Below are positions 53,858 through 63,800 of a stretch of 64,000 nt of DNA, piece by piece. Made by a program: the position numbers and the translations under genes. Position 1 is the stretch's first letter, and each line of letters opens with the position of its first letter. This stretch comes from Eremothecium cymbalariae DBVPG#7215 (lineage: Eukaryota; Ascomycota; Saccharomycetes; Saccharomycetales; Saccharomycetaceae): assembly GCF_000235365.1 (NCBI RefSeq), contig NC_016455.1:372001-436000 (forward strand), read 5' to 3'. The notes below the pieces were generated by a model. That model worked only from the letters and a program-made list of their open reading frames with translations. It was not told where the DNA came from and did no database searches.

Positions 53858-55561
53858 CTATAATTGTGTCCAATTGTAAAACAATGATGATTTAGGAACT
53901 GTCCGCCTTAATTCATGAAGCGTGATCGGAACTTGGAACATCTTCAGATCGTAGGGTATAACGCCATTTGCACTGTAATGGTTTGTCGCTTGAAACGCAG
54001 CTTGTGCAGATTGACGGATAGCTATAATGCCTCGTTCAACTAATAGTTCCAATTCTATTAAAGTTTCCCAGATATTCTTTATATCCTTTTTTTTCCAAAT
54101 TCTGATAGTATTCTCGATGCATATGCCTGTGTTGGTAGCCGTGGAAGAGTTCAACATCCTAGAATTAAGTCCTCTAACTAATTTACTGTATTCTTCGTAT
54201 GTTAGGTTGAAATTTACGTTTTCTTCATTTTTAAGGGCAATGCGGGAGGCTGAGAGTAAAATGGCTAATTCCAAATCACTTAGAGATTTGACTTTATTAA
54301 CGAGGTTATTTGAGAGTTGCATTTTATTGTATGACTTCATGCTAGCGCAATCATCAATCTCCTTTAGTAACTCCTCCAGAGATTTGCATTTTGATACCAT
54401 TACCAGTGCAGCGTTCTTTAATACGGTTATATCACGGAAGGTCTCATAATTAGTTTTTGTGATCTTATTCAATGTGCTTTCCTTATCGTTAAACAACTCT
54501 TTGATCTTATTGTTCCACAAATTTGCAATATCATTTTTTTGTTCTACAACTAGCAAGCTAGAAAATTCATTTTCAAACTCTTGTAAATTGGTAATCTGAG
54601 GCACGTATATTATTTTTTGAGAAAACCTACTCTTAACTCTTTTTTCGAGATATTCGAGTATATTTAATTTCGTTGTGCAGCCAAGAATACAAACTGGCAC
54701 CCGTGCATGTTCTACCATGTCGAAAAGATTGTATAGTAAGGTTTGTCTTACAGGCCCCGCGAATTGATCAATTTCATCAAAAATAAAAACTACCGTCAAC
54801 TTTTCGGATCTTGGTAAACTAGTAGTCTGAGATCGACCCATCTGAACAGCAACCGTGTTCAGAAGCTTTAGTACATTTTCAAATACTTCTGTGAGAGAAC
54901 CCCGGCTTAATTGGATTTCCGCGCACGGGTTATCGTTTCTAACTCGTCTCAACTCATTTTCAAGCTGTGTGGCAATGCTATTAATAGCAGCATTTTCTGT
55001 GTGAATGAATCCATTCAACTTAACTACGATAAACTGCTGACCGTGCTCCTTTGAAAGGGAATCCAAATGAAAATTGATTGTAGACGTTTTATAGAATGAC
55101 CTCGGAGAAACTAGTATAGCGGAATGACTTTCCTTTTGTATAATAGCTTGCTTCAATATACGTTCTACTTCTGCTGACGCTGCCTCGATAAAAGATGGCA
55201 GCTTGAATTCCGATTGGGGTAACGTGTTATTCAATTTCCTTAATAAATGTATCTTAAAAGCTTCAAAGGTTGCAGACGGCCCAACAACCTTCTTAACTTC
55301 AACTGGCTTGTCCTCGACTTTTTGAACACTATTCCTACGAGGAACTTGAAGGGGCAAATGATCTAAAACGTATTTCTGTTTTGCTGTTAACTCATTATCA
55401 TCCGTCCTATGTACCGTATGCATTTCCTTGGTAAAGAGTCTGATCTTCTTAAGCGCATGAAGCTGAGAATGATCTTCTAATCCATCTTTAATAATTTTAT
55501 CCGGATCTACCTTGATGCTTGAGCGTTTTATAGTTGCGAATTCATCATCTAGTTCCTTCAT
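53858..55561 (-). CDS. ORC4: Origin recognition complex subunit Orc4
   Basis: 567 residues from the ATG at 55561 (S. cerevisiae 529). AAA+ fold: a degenerate Walker A, SPRSFYKT (152-159), which keeps the lysine but lacks the glycine-rich form, and Walker B VFIFDEID near 258-264. Orc4 is part of the six-subunit complex that marks replication origins and loads Mcm2-7; it supplies the arginine finger to Orc1. In S. cerevisiae the whole-genome duplication produced ORC4 and its diverged twin RIF2. Here one gene lies in a context that matches both loci (SST2 and FMP27 from one, SGV1 and TIF3 from the other). Confidence 0.94.
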   Translation of the reverse strand: MKELDDEFATIKRSSIKVDPDKIIKDGLEDHSQLHALKKIRLFTKEMHTVHRTDDNELTAKQKYVLDHLPLQVPRRNSVQKVEDKPVEVKKVVGPSATFEAFKIHLLRKLNNTLPQSEFKLPSFIEAASAEVERILKQAIIQKESHSAILVSPRSFYKTSTINFHLDSLSKEHGQQFIVVKLNGFIHTENAAINSIATQLENELRRVRNDNPCAEIQLSRGSLTEVFENVLKLLNTVAVQMGRSQTTSLPRSEKLTVVFIFDEIDQFAGPVRQTLLYNLFDMVEHARVPVCILGCTTKLNILEYLEKRVKSRFSQKIIYVPQITNLQEFENEFSSLLVVEQKNDIANLWNNKIKELFNDKESTLNKITKTNYETFRDITVLKNAALVMVSKCKSLEELLKEIDDCASMKSYNKMQLSNNLVNKVKSLSDLELAILLSASRIALKNEENVNFNLTYEEYSKLVRGLNSRMLNSSTATNTGICIENTIRIWKKKDIKNIWETLIELELLVERGIIAIRQSAQAAFQATNHYSANGVIPYDLKMFQVPITLHELRRTVPKSSLFYNWTQL

Positions 55562-56002
55562 TGGAGAATTCAATGCCTCCGGTAGAAAACTAACAGTTCA
55601 TTAAGTGCAAATAACCTAACGAGAAGTTCATGCGACGGTTAGTGTCTGAAACTTGAAAGCATCGAAGTCATAAATACGAGAACACCGTATACTATGACTG
55701 TTGATAATCTGATCGCATTGCTGCTTAATGATGAATAGGATACTTGTTACGAGCGCCTTTTCCAGTTAGAATTCAAAGAGGAAGAGTGCTCAATTCTGAG
55801 CTCCACTAAGATATGATGTCGTTTTAAAATCGCTATGAAAAATCTAAATTACAATGTTTATAAATTTAATATATGAAATAATGTAAGAGATATTGTTCCA
55901 TATAGATTGGAAGTGGGGATTCCTAAGGTGGGACAGAAAACTTGAATAACCCCTAGCAGGGAAAAGTGTGTTAAATGATACCAGAATCTAACATGAAATA
56001 AA
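55562..56002. other. Intergenic between ORC4 and TIF3
   Basis: No gene seen. ORC4 promoter and TIF3 3' flank, AT-rich, no strong motif recognised. Confidence 0.55.
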
Positions 56003-57388
56003 TTACTTTTTACCAACAACCTCCCACTCACTATCCTGTTCAATAGATAACTTCGAAGTGGCATCCTCCAGTTGGGCAATAGAATCGTTATTTGCAGGCT
56101 TAGAATTAGACACTCTTTCAGGAGTGTTTTGTTCTTCTTGCTCATCGTCATCGTCATCATCATCAGAATCAACTTTTAAAACGTCAAAAGCGGATCTTTG
56201 GATCTTTGGCGTATCATCTTTGGCAGCAGAATAGTGTTCAGCTTTTCTGGTGGAATTAGCCGAAAGGGCCACCTTCGAGCTTCTTGCGGCGCTCCAATTT
56301 AGATCTGGTTCGTCCTTTTTTGGGCGACGTTCTCTAGCATCCTGGGTGGAGGACTTTGAAGCGCTGCGGCCTGATTGTAGTTCCTCTTTCCTTGGATTTT
56401 TCTCCATCGTTTGAAAGAGGGAGCCTTTTGCGCTGCCCCAATCTAGGTTTGGTTCTTCTCTTTTAGGGCGGCGTTCCTTTGGTTCGTAGTTAGACCCTCT
56501 AGCAACACCCCAGTCTAAGTTTGGTTCTTCTCTAGGTGGCCTGCGTTCCTTTGATTCGTAATTAGAGCCTCTAGCACCACCCCAGTCTAAGTCTGGCTCT
56601 TCTCTAGGTGGTCTACGTTCCTTTAGTTCATAGTTAGAACCTCTAGCAACACCCCAGTCCAAATCTGGCTCTTCTCTAGGTGTTCTGCGTTCCTTGGATT
56701 CGTAGTTAGAGCCTCTAGCGCCACCCCAGTCTAAGTCTGGATCTTCTCTTCTTGGTTTCCTTTCTTTGAAGTTGGATCCCCTAGCGGCACCCCAGTCTAG
56801 GTCTGGGTTGCTGCTGCCCGATGACTGGAAGTTAGAGCCTCTGGCACCTGACCAGTTCATATCATCCAAGCTACCGTCTTTTGGTGCAGCCACAGCAACA
56901 TACACAGTACGATCATTCAACTTTGTAGCATTTAGCGTGAGAGCCTTCACTAAATCTTCACGTTCTTCAAATGTAACAAACGCCCAACCCCTCAGCCTTT
57001 CAGAATCCCGATCCTTGGGAGCTACAACCTTCAATACAGAGCCAGGCTTATCCAACCCATCCTCTGTCCACGCATGAATACCTTCTTCCGATACATCCCA
57101 TGGAAGATTACTGATCCGTGCTCTGAAAGGACCTTCGTTTGGAACTGGGTACTCAATCCGCTCTTTCCTCTGAGTCAAAGCACTGTCATAATAACTACCC
57201 TTACCACCCCCCATTGTCCCATTGGCCAACTGATCTAAAGGGATCGTGTTTGAAGCAGCAACATTATGGATCGGCAAGTTGATGTTGTTAAGGTCCACTT
57301 GGTCATCTGCCCACGAGTCCCCGAACGATTCATCGTTCAAGAACGAGTTCAAGTCCATTTTAATTGCATTTTTCTTTGGAGGAACCAT
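56003..57388 (-). CDS. TIF3: Translation initiation factor eIF4B (Tif3)
   Basis: 461 residues (S. cerevisiae 436). The N terminus PPKKNAIKMDLNSFLND matches the family. An RRM lies at about 88-168, and then tandem repeats of the type DLDWGxARGSNYE. The conserved tryptophans are at 179, 199, 221, 245, 269, 293 and 317, with a degenerate last unit at 365. The C terminus ends EWEVVGKK. Tif3 helps eIF4A unwind mRNA leaders and promotes 40S loading; the repeats bind single-stranded RNA and the 40S subunit. The repeat count is the variable part between species. Confidence 0.95.
   Translation of the reverse strand: MVPPKKNAIKMDLNSFLNDESFGDSWADDQVDLNNINLPIHNVAASNTIPLDQLANGTMGGGKGSYYDSALTQRKERIEYPVPNEGPFRARISNLPWDVSEEGIHAWTEDGLDKPGSVLKVVAPKDRDSERLRGWAFVTFEEREDLVKALTLNATKLNDRTVYVAVAAPKDGSLDDMNWSGARGSNFQSSGSSNPDLDWGAARGSNFKERKPRREDPDLDWGGARGSNYESKERRTPREEPDLDWGVARGSNYELKERRPPREEPDLDWGGARGSNYESKERRPPREEPNLDWGVARGSNYEPKERRPKREEPNLDWGSAKGSLFQTMEKNPRKEELQSGRSASKSSTQDARERRPKKDEPDLNWSAARSSKVALSANSTRKAEHYSAAKDDTPKIQRSAFDVLKVDSDDDDDDDEQEEQNTPERVSNSKPANNDSIAQLEDATSKLSIEQDSEWEVVGKK
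56430..56740 (-). repeat. 72-bp tandem coding repeats in TIF3
   Basis: Within TIF3 the conserved tryptophans at 221, 245, 269, 293 and 317 are exactly 24 residues (72 bp) apart, and the flanking DNA is highly similar from unit to unit. The array is of the kind that changes copy number by recombination. Confidence 0.8.
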
Positions 57389-57654
57389 CTTTGTTTGTCT
57401 GCCTTTTTAGTCTTGGTGACAATATCTTATTAATCGCAAGATACTCCGATATAATAATGTAACTGGTATAATGTGCCAGAATTCTGCAACCAAATGCTTG
57501 TCTCTCTCTGAAACCAGCGCATTGGGCACCAGTTTTTTTAGTTTTCCCGTTAAATTATCAAACAATCACCGTTCTCAACTGTTCGTCAGAGGTGATCTGT
57601 GAAAAATTTTCAACTCATCATACACGAACAATCATCTGACCAAAAATCACCGGG

Positions 57655-57661
57655 TTACCCG
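57655..57661 (-). promoter_or_regulatory. Reb1 site upstream of TIF3
   Basis: TTACCCG is the complement of CGGGTAA, the Reb1 core. It lies inside the palindrome CCGGGTTACCCGG at 57650-57662, about 267 bp upstream of the TIF3 ATG. Reb1 clears nucleosomes at promoters. Confidence 0.65.
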
Positions 57662-58006
57662 GTCGCCTTTGCATATCGTGCCCTGGCCGAGGGATTCCAG
57701 CTCCCGTGATAACTCCATCAGCAAAACATTTCCCGCCGAAGGACCACATCGACGTCAAACTTCATTATATAGAGACTTCATTTGGGAAAAAGCGTATACA
57801 CTAGACATGCATTCAGCTTCCTGTTTCTTACACTCTAAACATATTTGTATAAAAAGTTTCCCAAACCTGGGAAATATATATAGCGCCGCTACGCTCTGAT
57901 ACCAAGGCGTTATTTTCTTGCATATTTTGTCAATCCCTCATTATATAATATAAACACTGGTTAACGCCCAAATCTCTGTGGAACGCAGCGCTACCTATCT
58001 AACTGT

Positions 58007-58101
58007 CACGTGACCGAGCGAAACCAGAGCTTACGTAAGAACAAGGGACTAAGCACGTGATAATCACATGACCGTGAGATCAGTCACATGATAATCACAT
58101 G
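58007..58101. promoter_or_regulatory. Cluster of five CACRTG E-boxes
   Basis: CACGTG occurs at 58007-58012 and 58054-58059, and CACATG at 58065-58070, 58085-58090 and 58096-58101. The last four form a 20-base unit (CACRTGATAATCACATGACC) present at 58054-58073 and 58085-58104 with one difference. Such boxes bind bHLH factors (Cbf1, Pho4, Tye7; CATGTG is the Ino2/Ino4 form). They lie 270-370 bp before FMP27. Confidence 0.7.
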
Positions 58102-58372
58102 ACCTCGGATCAGCCAAAAGCTCATCATCATTTTTAGCCACTTAGCGGGAGTGGCACGCAATATTTGGTAACCGTCATTGTAAACAGCTAATAATAAGGG
58201 CCACAACAGCCATAGTGAGGCAAAAGCATATACTTGGTAAATTGTACAAAAGGAACAGAGAGCAGTTAGATTGAACGCGGTGCAATTAGAGACACGCCAG
58301 AAGGTGCCAGTTAAGCAAGATTAGGAAGCTAATTCATAGGTAACGAGAGGTGTACATGACAGTATAATTCCG

Positions 58373-60820
58373 ATGATGGATTACACAGAACTGTACAGTT
58401 TTGCGCCTTATGTCTGTGTTGTATTATTATTGATTGTTCTATGTAACGTGCTGTTATATTACAAGACAGGTATCTGGATTAGGGGGTTTAATCCTTTTCT
58501 TCTAAAGTTATCTGGCATAAAGGTGACGCCACATTTGTATGTGACAAGTGTAAGATATCATTTGTTTAAGGGAGCTGTGATTGTTAGTGGAGTGCGGTAT
58601 ACGAGGGGAGGGAGCAATGGCAGAGGAAGTGCTAATAATAAGAATGGGAAGAGGTTTAATCTGGGGCGTGTGAATTTGTCGGCAGAAATGGAATTGTTCG
58701 CTAGGCGAGTTTTGCATTATTTCAACGCGTTATATATAATTGTTGAAGATGTTCAAGCCAACGACTTGCATATGAAGTGGTTTACCGCAGAGGTTAAGGC
58801 AGTTGACGAGAAGATATTGATTTCTATGCTGTATCGGAATGTTGGATTAGATCAGAGTTGCATTCTTAAATCTGGGACTTTGGATATCGTGGGTTGTTTA
58901 GATCATGAGAGTCCGCTTGGTATGTCTCAAGTGGAAATTGGTGTGAAATTCTTAGAGCTAACAGTACCCGTTTCTAAATTTGCTGCAATACTAATAAGAC
59001 GGGGAGGGGAGGCAATGCTTCAAGAAGATGACTTCAAGGATACGCAGAATGAGAGGGATGCGAGTCAAGATGGTGTTAAAGATGAAGAAGATCCACAAGC
59101 TTCCATAAAACTGCTCATCTCCAGGTTGACTGCAATGAACTACTATTTTTCTCGTTTGAACAAAGTTGATGTATTTATTGACAAGGTGAAATTTGCTGAT
59201 CTTCCTGCCACGTTTCAACCAGAACTCTTTACCACATGTGCATGTTTTAAGTATGAGATTTCACTATCTAATTTCACATTCCAGATCACTAGATTTAATG
59301 ATGAGCAACCGGGCTATAATATTTTATTCAATGCTACAGATCATCCTTTGAGAATTCGGACTACTATTTCATCTTTGCAATGTGCATTGAATATAAAGTC
59401 TTCCAAAGATGCAGATGTCTTTGAATATGTTCGGTTTTGTGATGTACCTAGCATTATTCTATATGGGGATACAAATGTCTTGTCAGAAGGACTTCCAGAT
59501 ATTGATTGTGAGTCAGTGTCAAGCACGATATTAAAACTTGTGGGCCATATATCGTCACCTACCATGGACTTTGAGATAGAAAGGTTATCACTCATTAAAA
59601 CTTTTCATACAAATATAATGGTCCTATCAACGTTGTTTGGAAATCTGAAAAATAGCAGAAGTTTTTTGTCACAGAACTTGTCCCAACAAGGTTCTTTATT
59701 AAAAAAAGAAGGCATATTATCTTATTTTACCCAATTGTTACCTAGAGTTGAAAGTAAAGTCACAATAGAGGATCCAGTCCTAATTATTAATGCTGAAGAT
59801 AACTTCATCATCCATAAATGTTCAATTTTATCTTTACAAACAAGAACTCAAAAAAGTTTTGACATCGGAAGTCAGAAACCAAATGAGTTATATTATAAGT
59901 TTGATACGAACTTGGAAGTATTGGATTTTGATTCTTCGTATCATTCAAAATCTGTTGGTTATATCCATAATTTAATTCAATTGGATAGCGTAAATTGCAA
60001 GGTCGATACTCAACTTTTACCAACACTGCATATATCACTTAATAGTGATATCGACTTAGTGAAATGTGATCTTTCTGAATTGAAAACTTTAACAGTTTTA
60101 AATCATATTATTCGTAGTGTCAATTCCAAGAGGTTTTACGTCGAAGAAACATTCTTTCTTTCTCTTTACAAACAATTCTCATCACAATTAGAAGCCTTGG
60201 AGCAAAGTACTGAAAAATGTGAAATAATATCAATAGAAAAGAAGCTTTTCCAGCGGCTTCCATCCTATTTCGATTCTATTACATTTGAAATCCGCGATTT
60301 CTTCATTCTAGTCGGAGCCAGGTCCGTATTTCTACCTGAAGATAAGTTTGTTTCCATGGAAGAACAACGCACCAATGATTTTATTAATGGGGAGCTAAGA
60401 AAGATTAGTTGTTCAGTTGGTAGAGCGAAAATAGCTTTAGAAAACAGTTTTAACCAGTCATCTGATAAGTCTACCTCAGAAAGTGGAAGTTCTTACGATG
60501 GAAACGTCACATCAGTAGAGGGATTTGCATATGATGATAATGGTTTGGAGGTCCATACTACTAATTCAACAATAGAAGGTGCCCATTTGTGGCAGCTAAG
60601 ATTTCAGTGCGAGGAGGTTATTAGCACTGCATATTCTGAAACGAAACGTAATAAGGAATGTTTGGTACCAAAGACGGTATTCAAACTACCAAAGGCATTT
60701 ATATCAATTCATCCTCAAGCAGAAACCGAACAACTTATAATTAAGTCGGATGTTGAAAAGTTGGAAGTTTTATTTTCATTAATGACTGTATTTTGGTTTT
60801 TCTGCCATCCAAACCCTTAA
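58373..60820 (+). CDS. FMP27: FMP27 (bridge-like lipid-transfer protein), N-terminal part up to an in-frame stop
   Basis: 815 codons starting MMDYTELYSF, with an N-terminal membrane anchor at about 11-30 (YVCVVLLLIVLCNVLLYYK). The rest is the repeating beta-groove type of the hobbit/chorein-like family. Fmp27 (YLR454W; paralogue YPR117W/Hob2) is about 2,600 residues in S. cerevisiae and is thought to shuttle lipids at ER-plasma-membrane contacts. The frame ends at TAA 60818-60820, but the coding sequence clearly continues in the next frame. Confidence 0.9.
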   Translation: MMDYTELYSFAPYVCVVLLLIVLCNVLLYYKTGIWIRGFNPFLLKLSGIKVTPHLYVTSVRYHLFKGAVIVSGVRYTRGGSNGRGSANNKNGKRFNLGRVNLSAEMELFARRVLHYFNALYIIVEDVQANDLHMKWFTAEVKAVDEKILISMLYRNVGLDQSCILKSGTLDIVGCLDHESPLGMSQVEIGVKFLELTVPVSKFAAILIRRGGEAMLQEDDFKDTQNERDASQDGVKDEEDPQASIKLLISRLTAMNYYFSRLNKVDVFIDKVKFADLPATFQPELFTTCACFKYEISLSNFTFQITRFNDEQPGYNILFNATDHPLRIRTTISSLQCALNIKSSKDADVFEYVRFCDVPSIILYGDTNVLSEGLPDIDCESVSSTILKLVGHISSPTMDFEIERLSLIKTFHTNIMVLSTLFGNLKNSRSFLSQNLSQQGSLLKKEGILSYFTQLLPRVESKVTIEDPVLIINAEDNFIIHKCSILSLQTRTQKSFDIGSQKPNELYYKFDTNLEVLDFDSSYHSKSVGYIHNLIQLDSVNCKVDTQLLPTLHISLNSDIDLVKCDLSELKTLTVLNHIIRSVNSKRFYVEETFFLSLYKQFSSQLEALEQSTEKCEIISIEKKLFQRLPSYFDSITFEIRDFFILVGARSVFLPEDKFVSMEEQRTNDFINGELRKISCSVGRAKIALENSFNQSSDKSTSESGSSYDGNVTSVEGFAYDDNGLEVHTTNSTIEGAHLWQLRFQCEEVISTAYSETKRNKECLVPKTVFKLPKAFISIHPQAETEQLIIKSDVEKLEVLFSLMTVFWFFCHPNP

Positions 60821-63800
60821 GAAAGTGTTCGTAAAAGAACTCAAAAGTCACCATAAGGAATCGCTCGCGGAATTGCATAAAACTCTTTTCCGTTCTTCTA
60901 AACCTAGGTGGAGACGGAAACTAGACTTGGATAATTTGCTGAAACTGCTTCATGTTAAAATTGCATCCAAGCATTTAGATTTTGTTACTGTTTTACCTAA
61001 TGGTATAAAGTGTAGATTTGAATCGTTCGATTCTTGCTTCCAATTTAATGAGACAGAGAAAACACGTTTAAACGGTCATTATTTTAGAGTTTGTGTTGAA
61101 TCTCCTATACTACATCAGAAGTGGTGCCGCATGTTCACGATTTTAGATTTCAATGTTTTAATTGATATTTCCAAGCTACATGACACTAGGAAGTGGGAAA
61201 ATTTTAATTCCATCGAACCTGCAATTCTATTACAGAATGAGACGTGGCACTGGCAGATACCTCATCGTTTTGAGATGTACAAAATCTTTGATAACATAGG
61301 CAGCATGTACAAGACTGTGAAACATATGCTGCACTCTTTAAAGGCATCAAGTACAGACCTTACTGTCATGCCAACATTTACTGAACCTCTTGAAATACCG
61401 AAAATTAAGTTCAGATCAAAAAGGTGGATATTTAGCATTGAAGATGATCCCTTTGAATCTACCCTCGGTATGATATTCCAAGTTGGATTACAGGAGCAGC
61501 GTACCAGGTTAGAACAATATGAGATATTTGATGAGTGGGTTTCCAGCAAGTTTAGATATGGCATAAACAAGGGCATGAAGAATGCAGAAACTTTCGATTC
61601 TTTCTCCAGTCCTCGGGATTTTTCCTTTGATAGAAAATCATCTGTTAGGAGTATAGGCTCTGCGACGCAAAACAGGAACCTTAAAGAGACACAGTATCCA
61701 AATTTGGAAGATTTATTGTCAGAAGATGACTATGAAGCTTGCCTTCAGAGGTTTAACAAGTTACAAGAGCATATTTCAAATTCGTGGATTAATAGGGTAC
61801 GCCAATTCCGTATTAAGGAAAAGAAAGTGTTCTCAGATAATTTTAACTTTTTATGGGGGAAGGTGAATACCGCAAATTTACCTGAAGCATTTAATAAGAA
61901 TGTCATTGACTTTATCTCTTCTCCAAATCTAATGACTCTTATAGCTGAGGGTGTAGACATTAGTATATTCCGCCCGTCATTCGGTTTGAATAATATTGCC
62001 GATTTTATTCATGATGTTGGGAAAGGTGTTCCCAAAAATACGAAATATTCTATTATGGTTCCATTATATATTGATGGTAAATTTGACGAGTTTAGATGTC
62101 ACTTGAAAGACTATCCATTGCCACTTGTTCATATACCAAAATTGCTGCCTAATCAAACATCAAGGAACCGTGCAATCCATCTATACGGTGACTTTATTAT
62201 AACTGAAGACATGATGCAGTCTCACAGAGAGTTAAGGACGTTATATGTTCCTCTAGTTCCATCTGTTACCACAGAAGAGGCCGATTCATACTATTTATTG
62301 ACATTTGGACGTTCTCTAACACCACTTAAATTGTATACTAAACTCAATATGGATATACAATCGAATGGTATTACTATGGTTACTTGGGGTGGATCATATG
62401 AGGGTGCTATTCAACAGACAATGAATTGTTTGGATAATTTTTCGAAGCCCCCAGTTGATCCTTCCATGAAGATTGGATTTTGGGATAAAATCAGAAATAT
62501 TTTTCATGCGAAGATTAGCATTTGCTGGCCTAATAATGGTGTATTTGAAGTATGCTTAAAGGGAGTAAAAAGTCCCTATGCTATAGGTGGAACATCGGCA
62601 GGCTTTGTTATTGGCTTGAAAGGGAACGCCGAATTAAAAATTAACGCTGATAATGACCCAAAAAGATTGGTAAGCTGTTCAGCGGATGATATTTATATAG
62701 CGATTCCAAACTTTTTTGCAAAACCCTTATTAGTTTGGTGTTCAAGTTCAGAAAGTGCCATATTTATCCCAAGCCAGGAAGATACTAACCTACAACGTTC
62801 TGCTGCATATTATTATTTTATCGATGTCATGCCTGTACATAATCCTAGTGGGGAAAGAGAACTCATGTACAAGAATTACATTGAAAAAACAGCCCTTAAA
62901 TTGAGCGGTGGCGTTAAGTTGAACATTGGTCTTGTATTTGAAAGATTAATTCCTGGCACTAAAGAGCGAACATTTGAATCCCTAGCGCATTATAAGGTTC
63001 GACTCACTAATCCAGAGCACATTAAAGATTCAACTCTAGACTCTTACAGTGGATTCAGAAGTGAATTCATTCATCTTTCTTTTACTTTATTATCGACTAA
63101 TAAAGAGGCATACAACATTATGCAATTGACACCTGGTGTGTTTACTGTTTTCTTTTCTTGGTGGTCCAGTTTCTTTGGAAACTTACCTGTTAGGAGGGGT
63201 GACTTATTTGGAATTCATACGAACAGTCCGAAATTTGGTGATCACATGTATTCTATTTCATATCATGCAGATATATCACCATTTTTTATCTGTCACACAT
63301 ACCAGAATACTGATATTGATGGTTATTTGTCTGGTTCATCTTCAGATGTTTTTGAATTCGTAGGTTTAAAAGCTAAAATGGATAGATTTGTCATGGATTT
63401 ACATCAAAGAAAAGAGGTATTGCATGAACGTAATAAGGAGCTTGATATTATCAAGCGGGTTATGCGTTCAAAATTTAAAGAAGGTGATGTCTCAACCTTC
63501 AATATTGATATAAGGACAGTGGATGCTGTTTTCAAACCCTTATCATTTCCGGGAAAGTTTGAAACTGCTCGGTTCAATATATTTGATAATGACATGGCTT
63601 GGTACGACATTTTGGACTATAAAGAAGTTACATATAAGGGTATGGAAAGTTATGTTCCAAATATTAAAATAGGTCCATTATTGCATGCTCCAAAGGTTGT
63701 TTACCGTAAGCAAGCTAGTTATGGAGATAAATACCAAGTTGATTTCAATACTTGTGAAAGTGTAAAGCCTTTTGATAATTCCGTATCTCATTATTGTTCG

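Larger units (their letters stand above)
57389..58372. other. Divergent promoter region of TIF3 and FMP27
   Basis: No gene supported. Contains a Reb1 site (57655-57661) and a cluster of five E-boxes (58007-58101). A short open frame at 57669-57899 has no recognisable product. Confidence 0.6.

Noticed and set aside
60780..60830. A small intron as the explanation for the FMP27 frame change
   Set aside because: No GTATGT-type donor or TACTAAC branch site lies near the break, and both frames code for plausible protein right up to a 35-base overlap.
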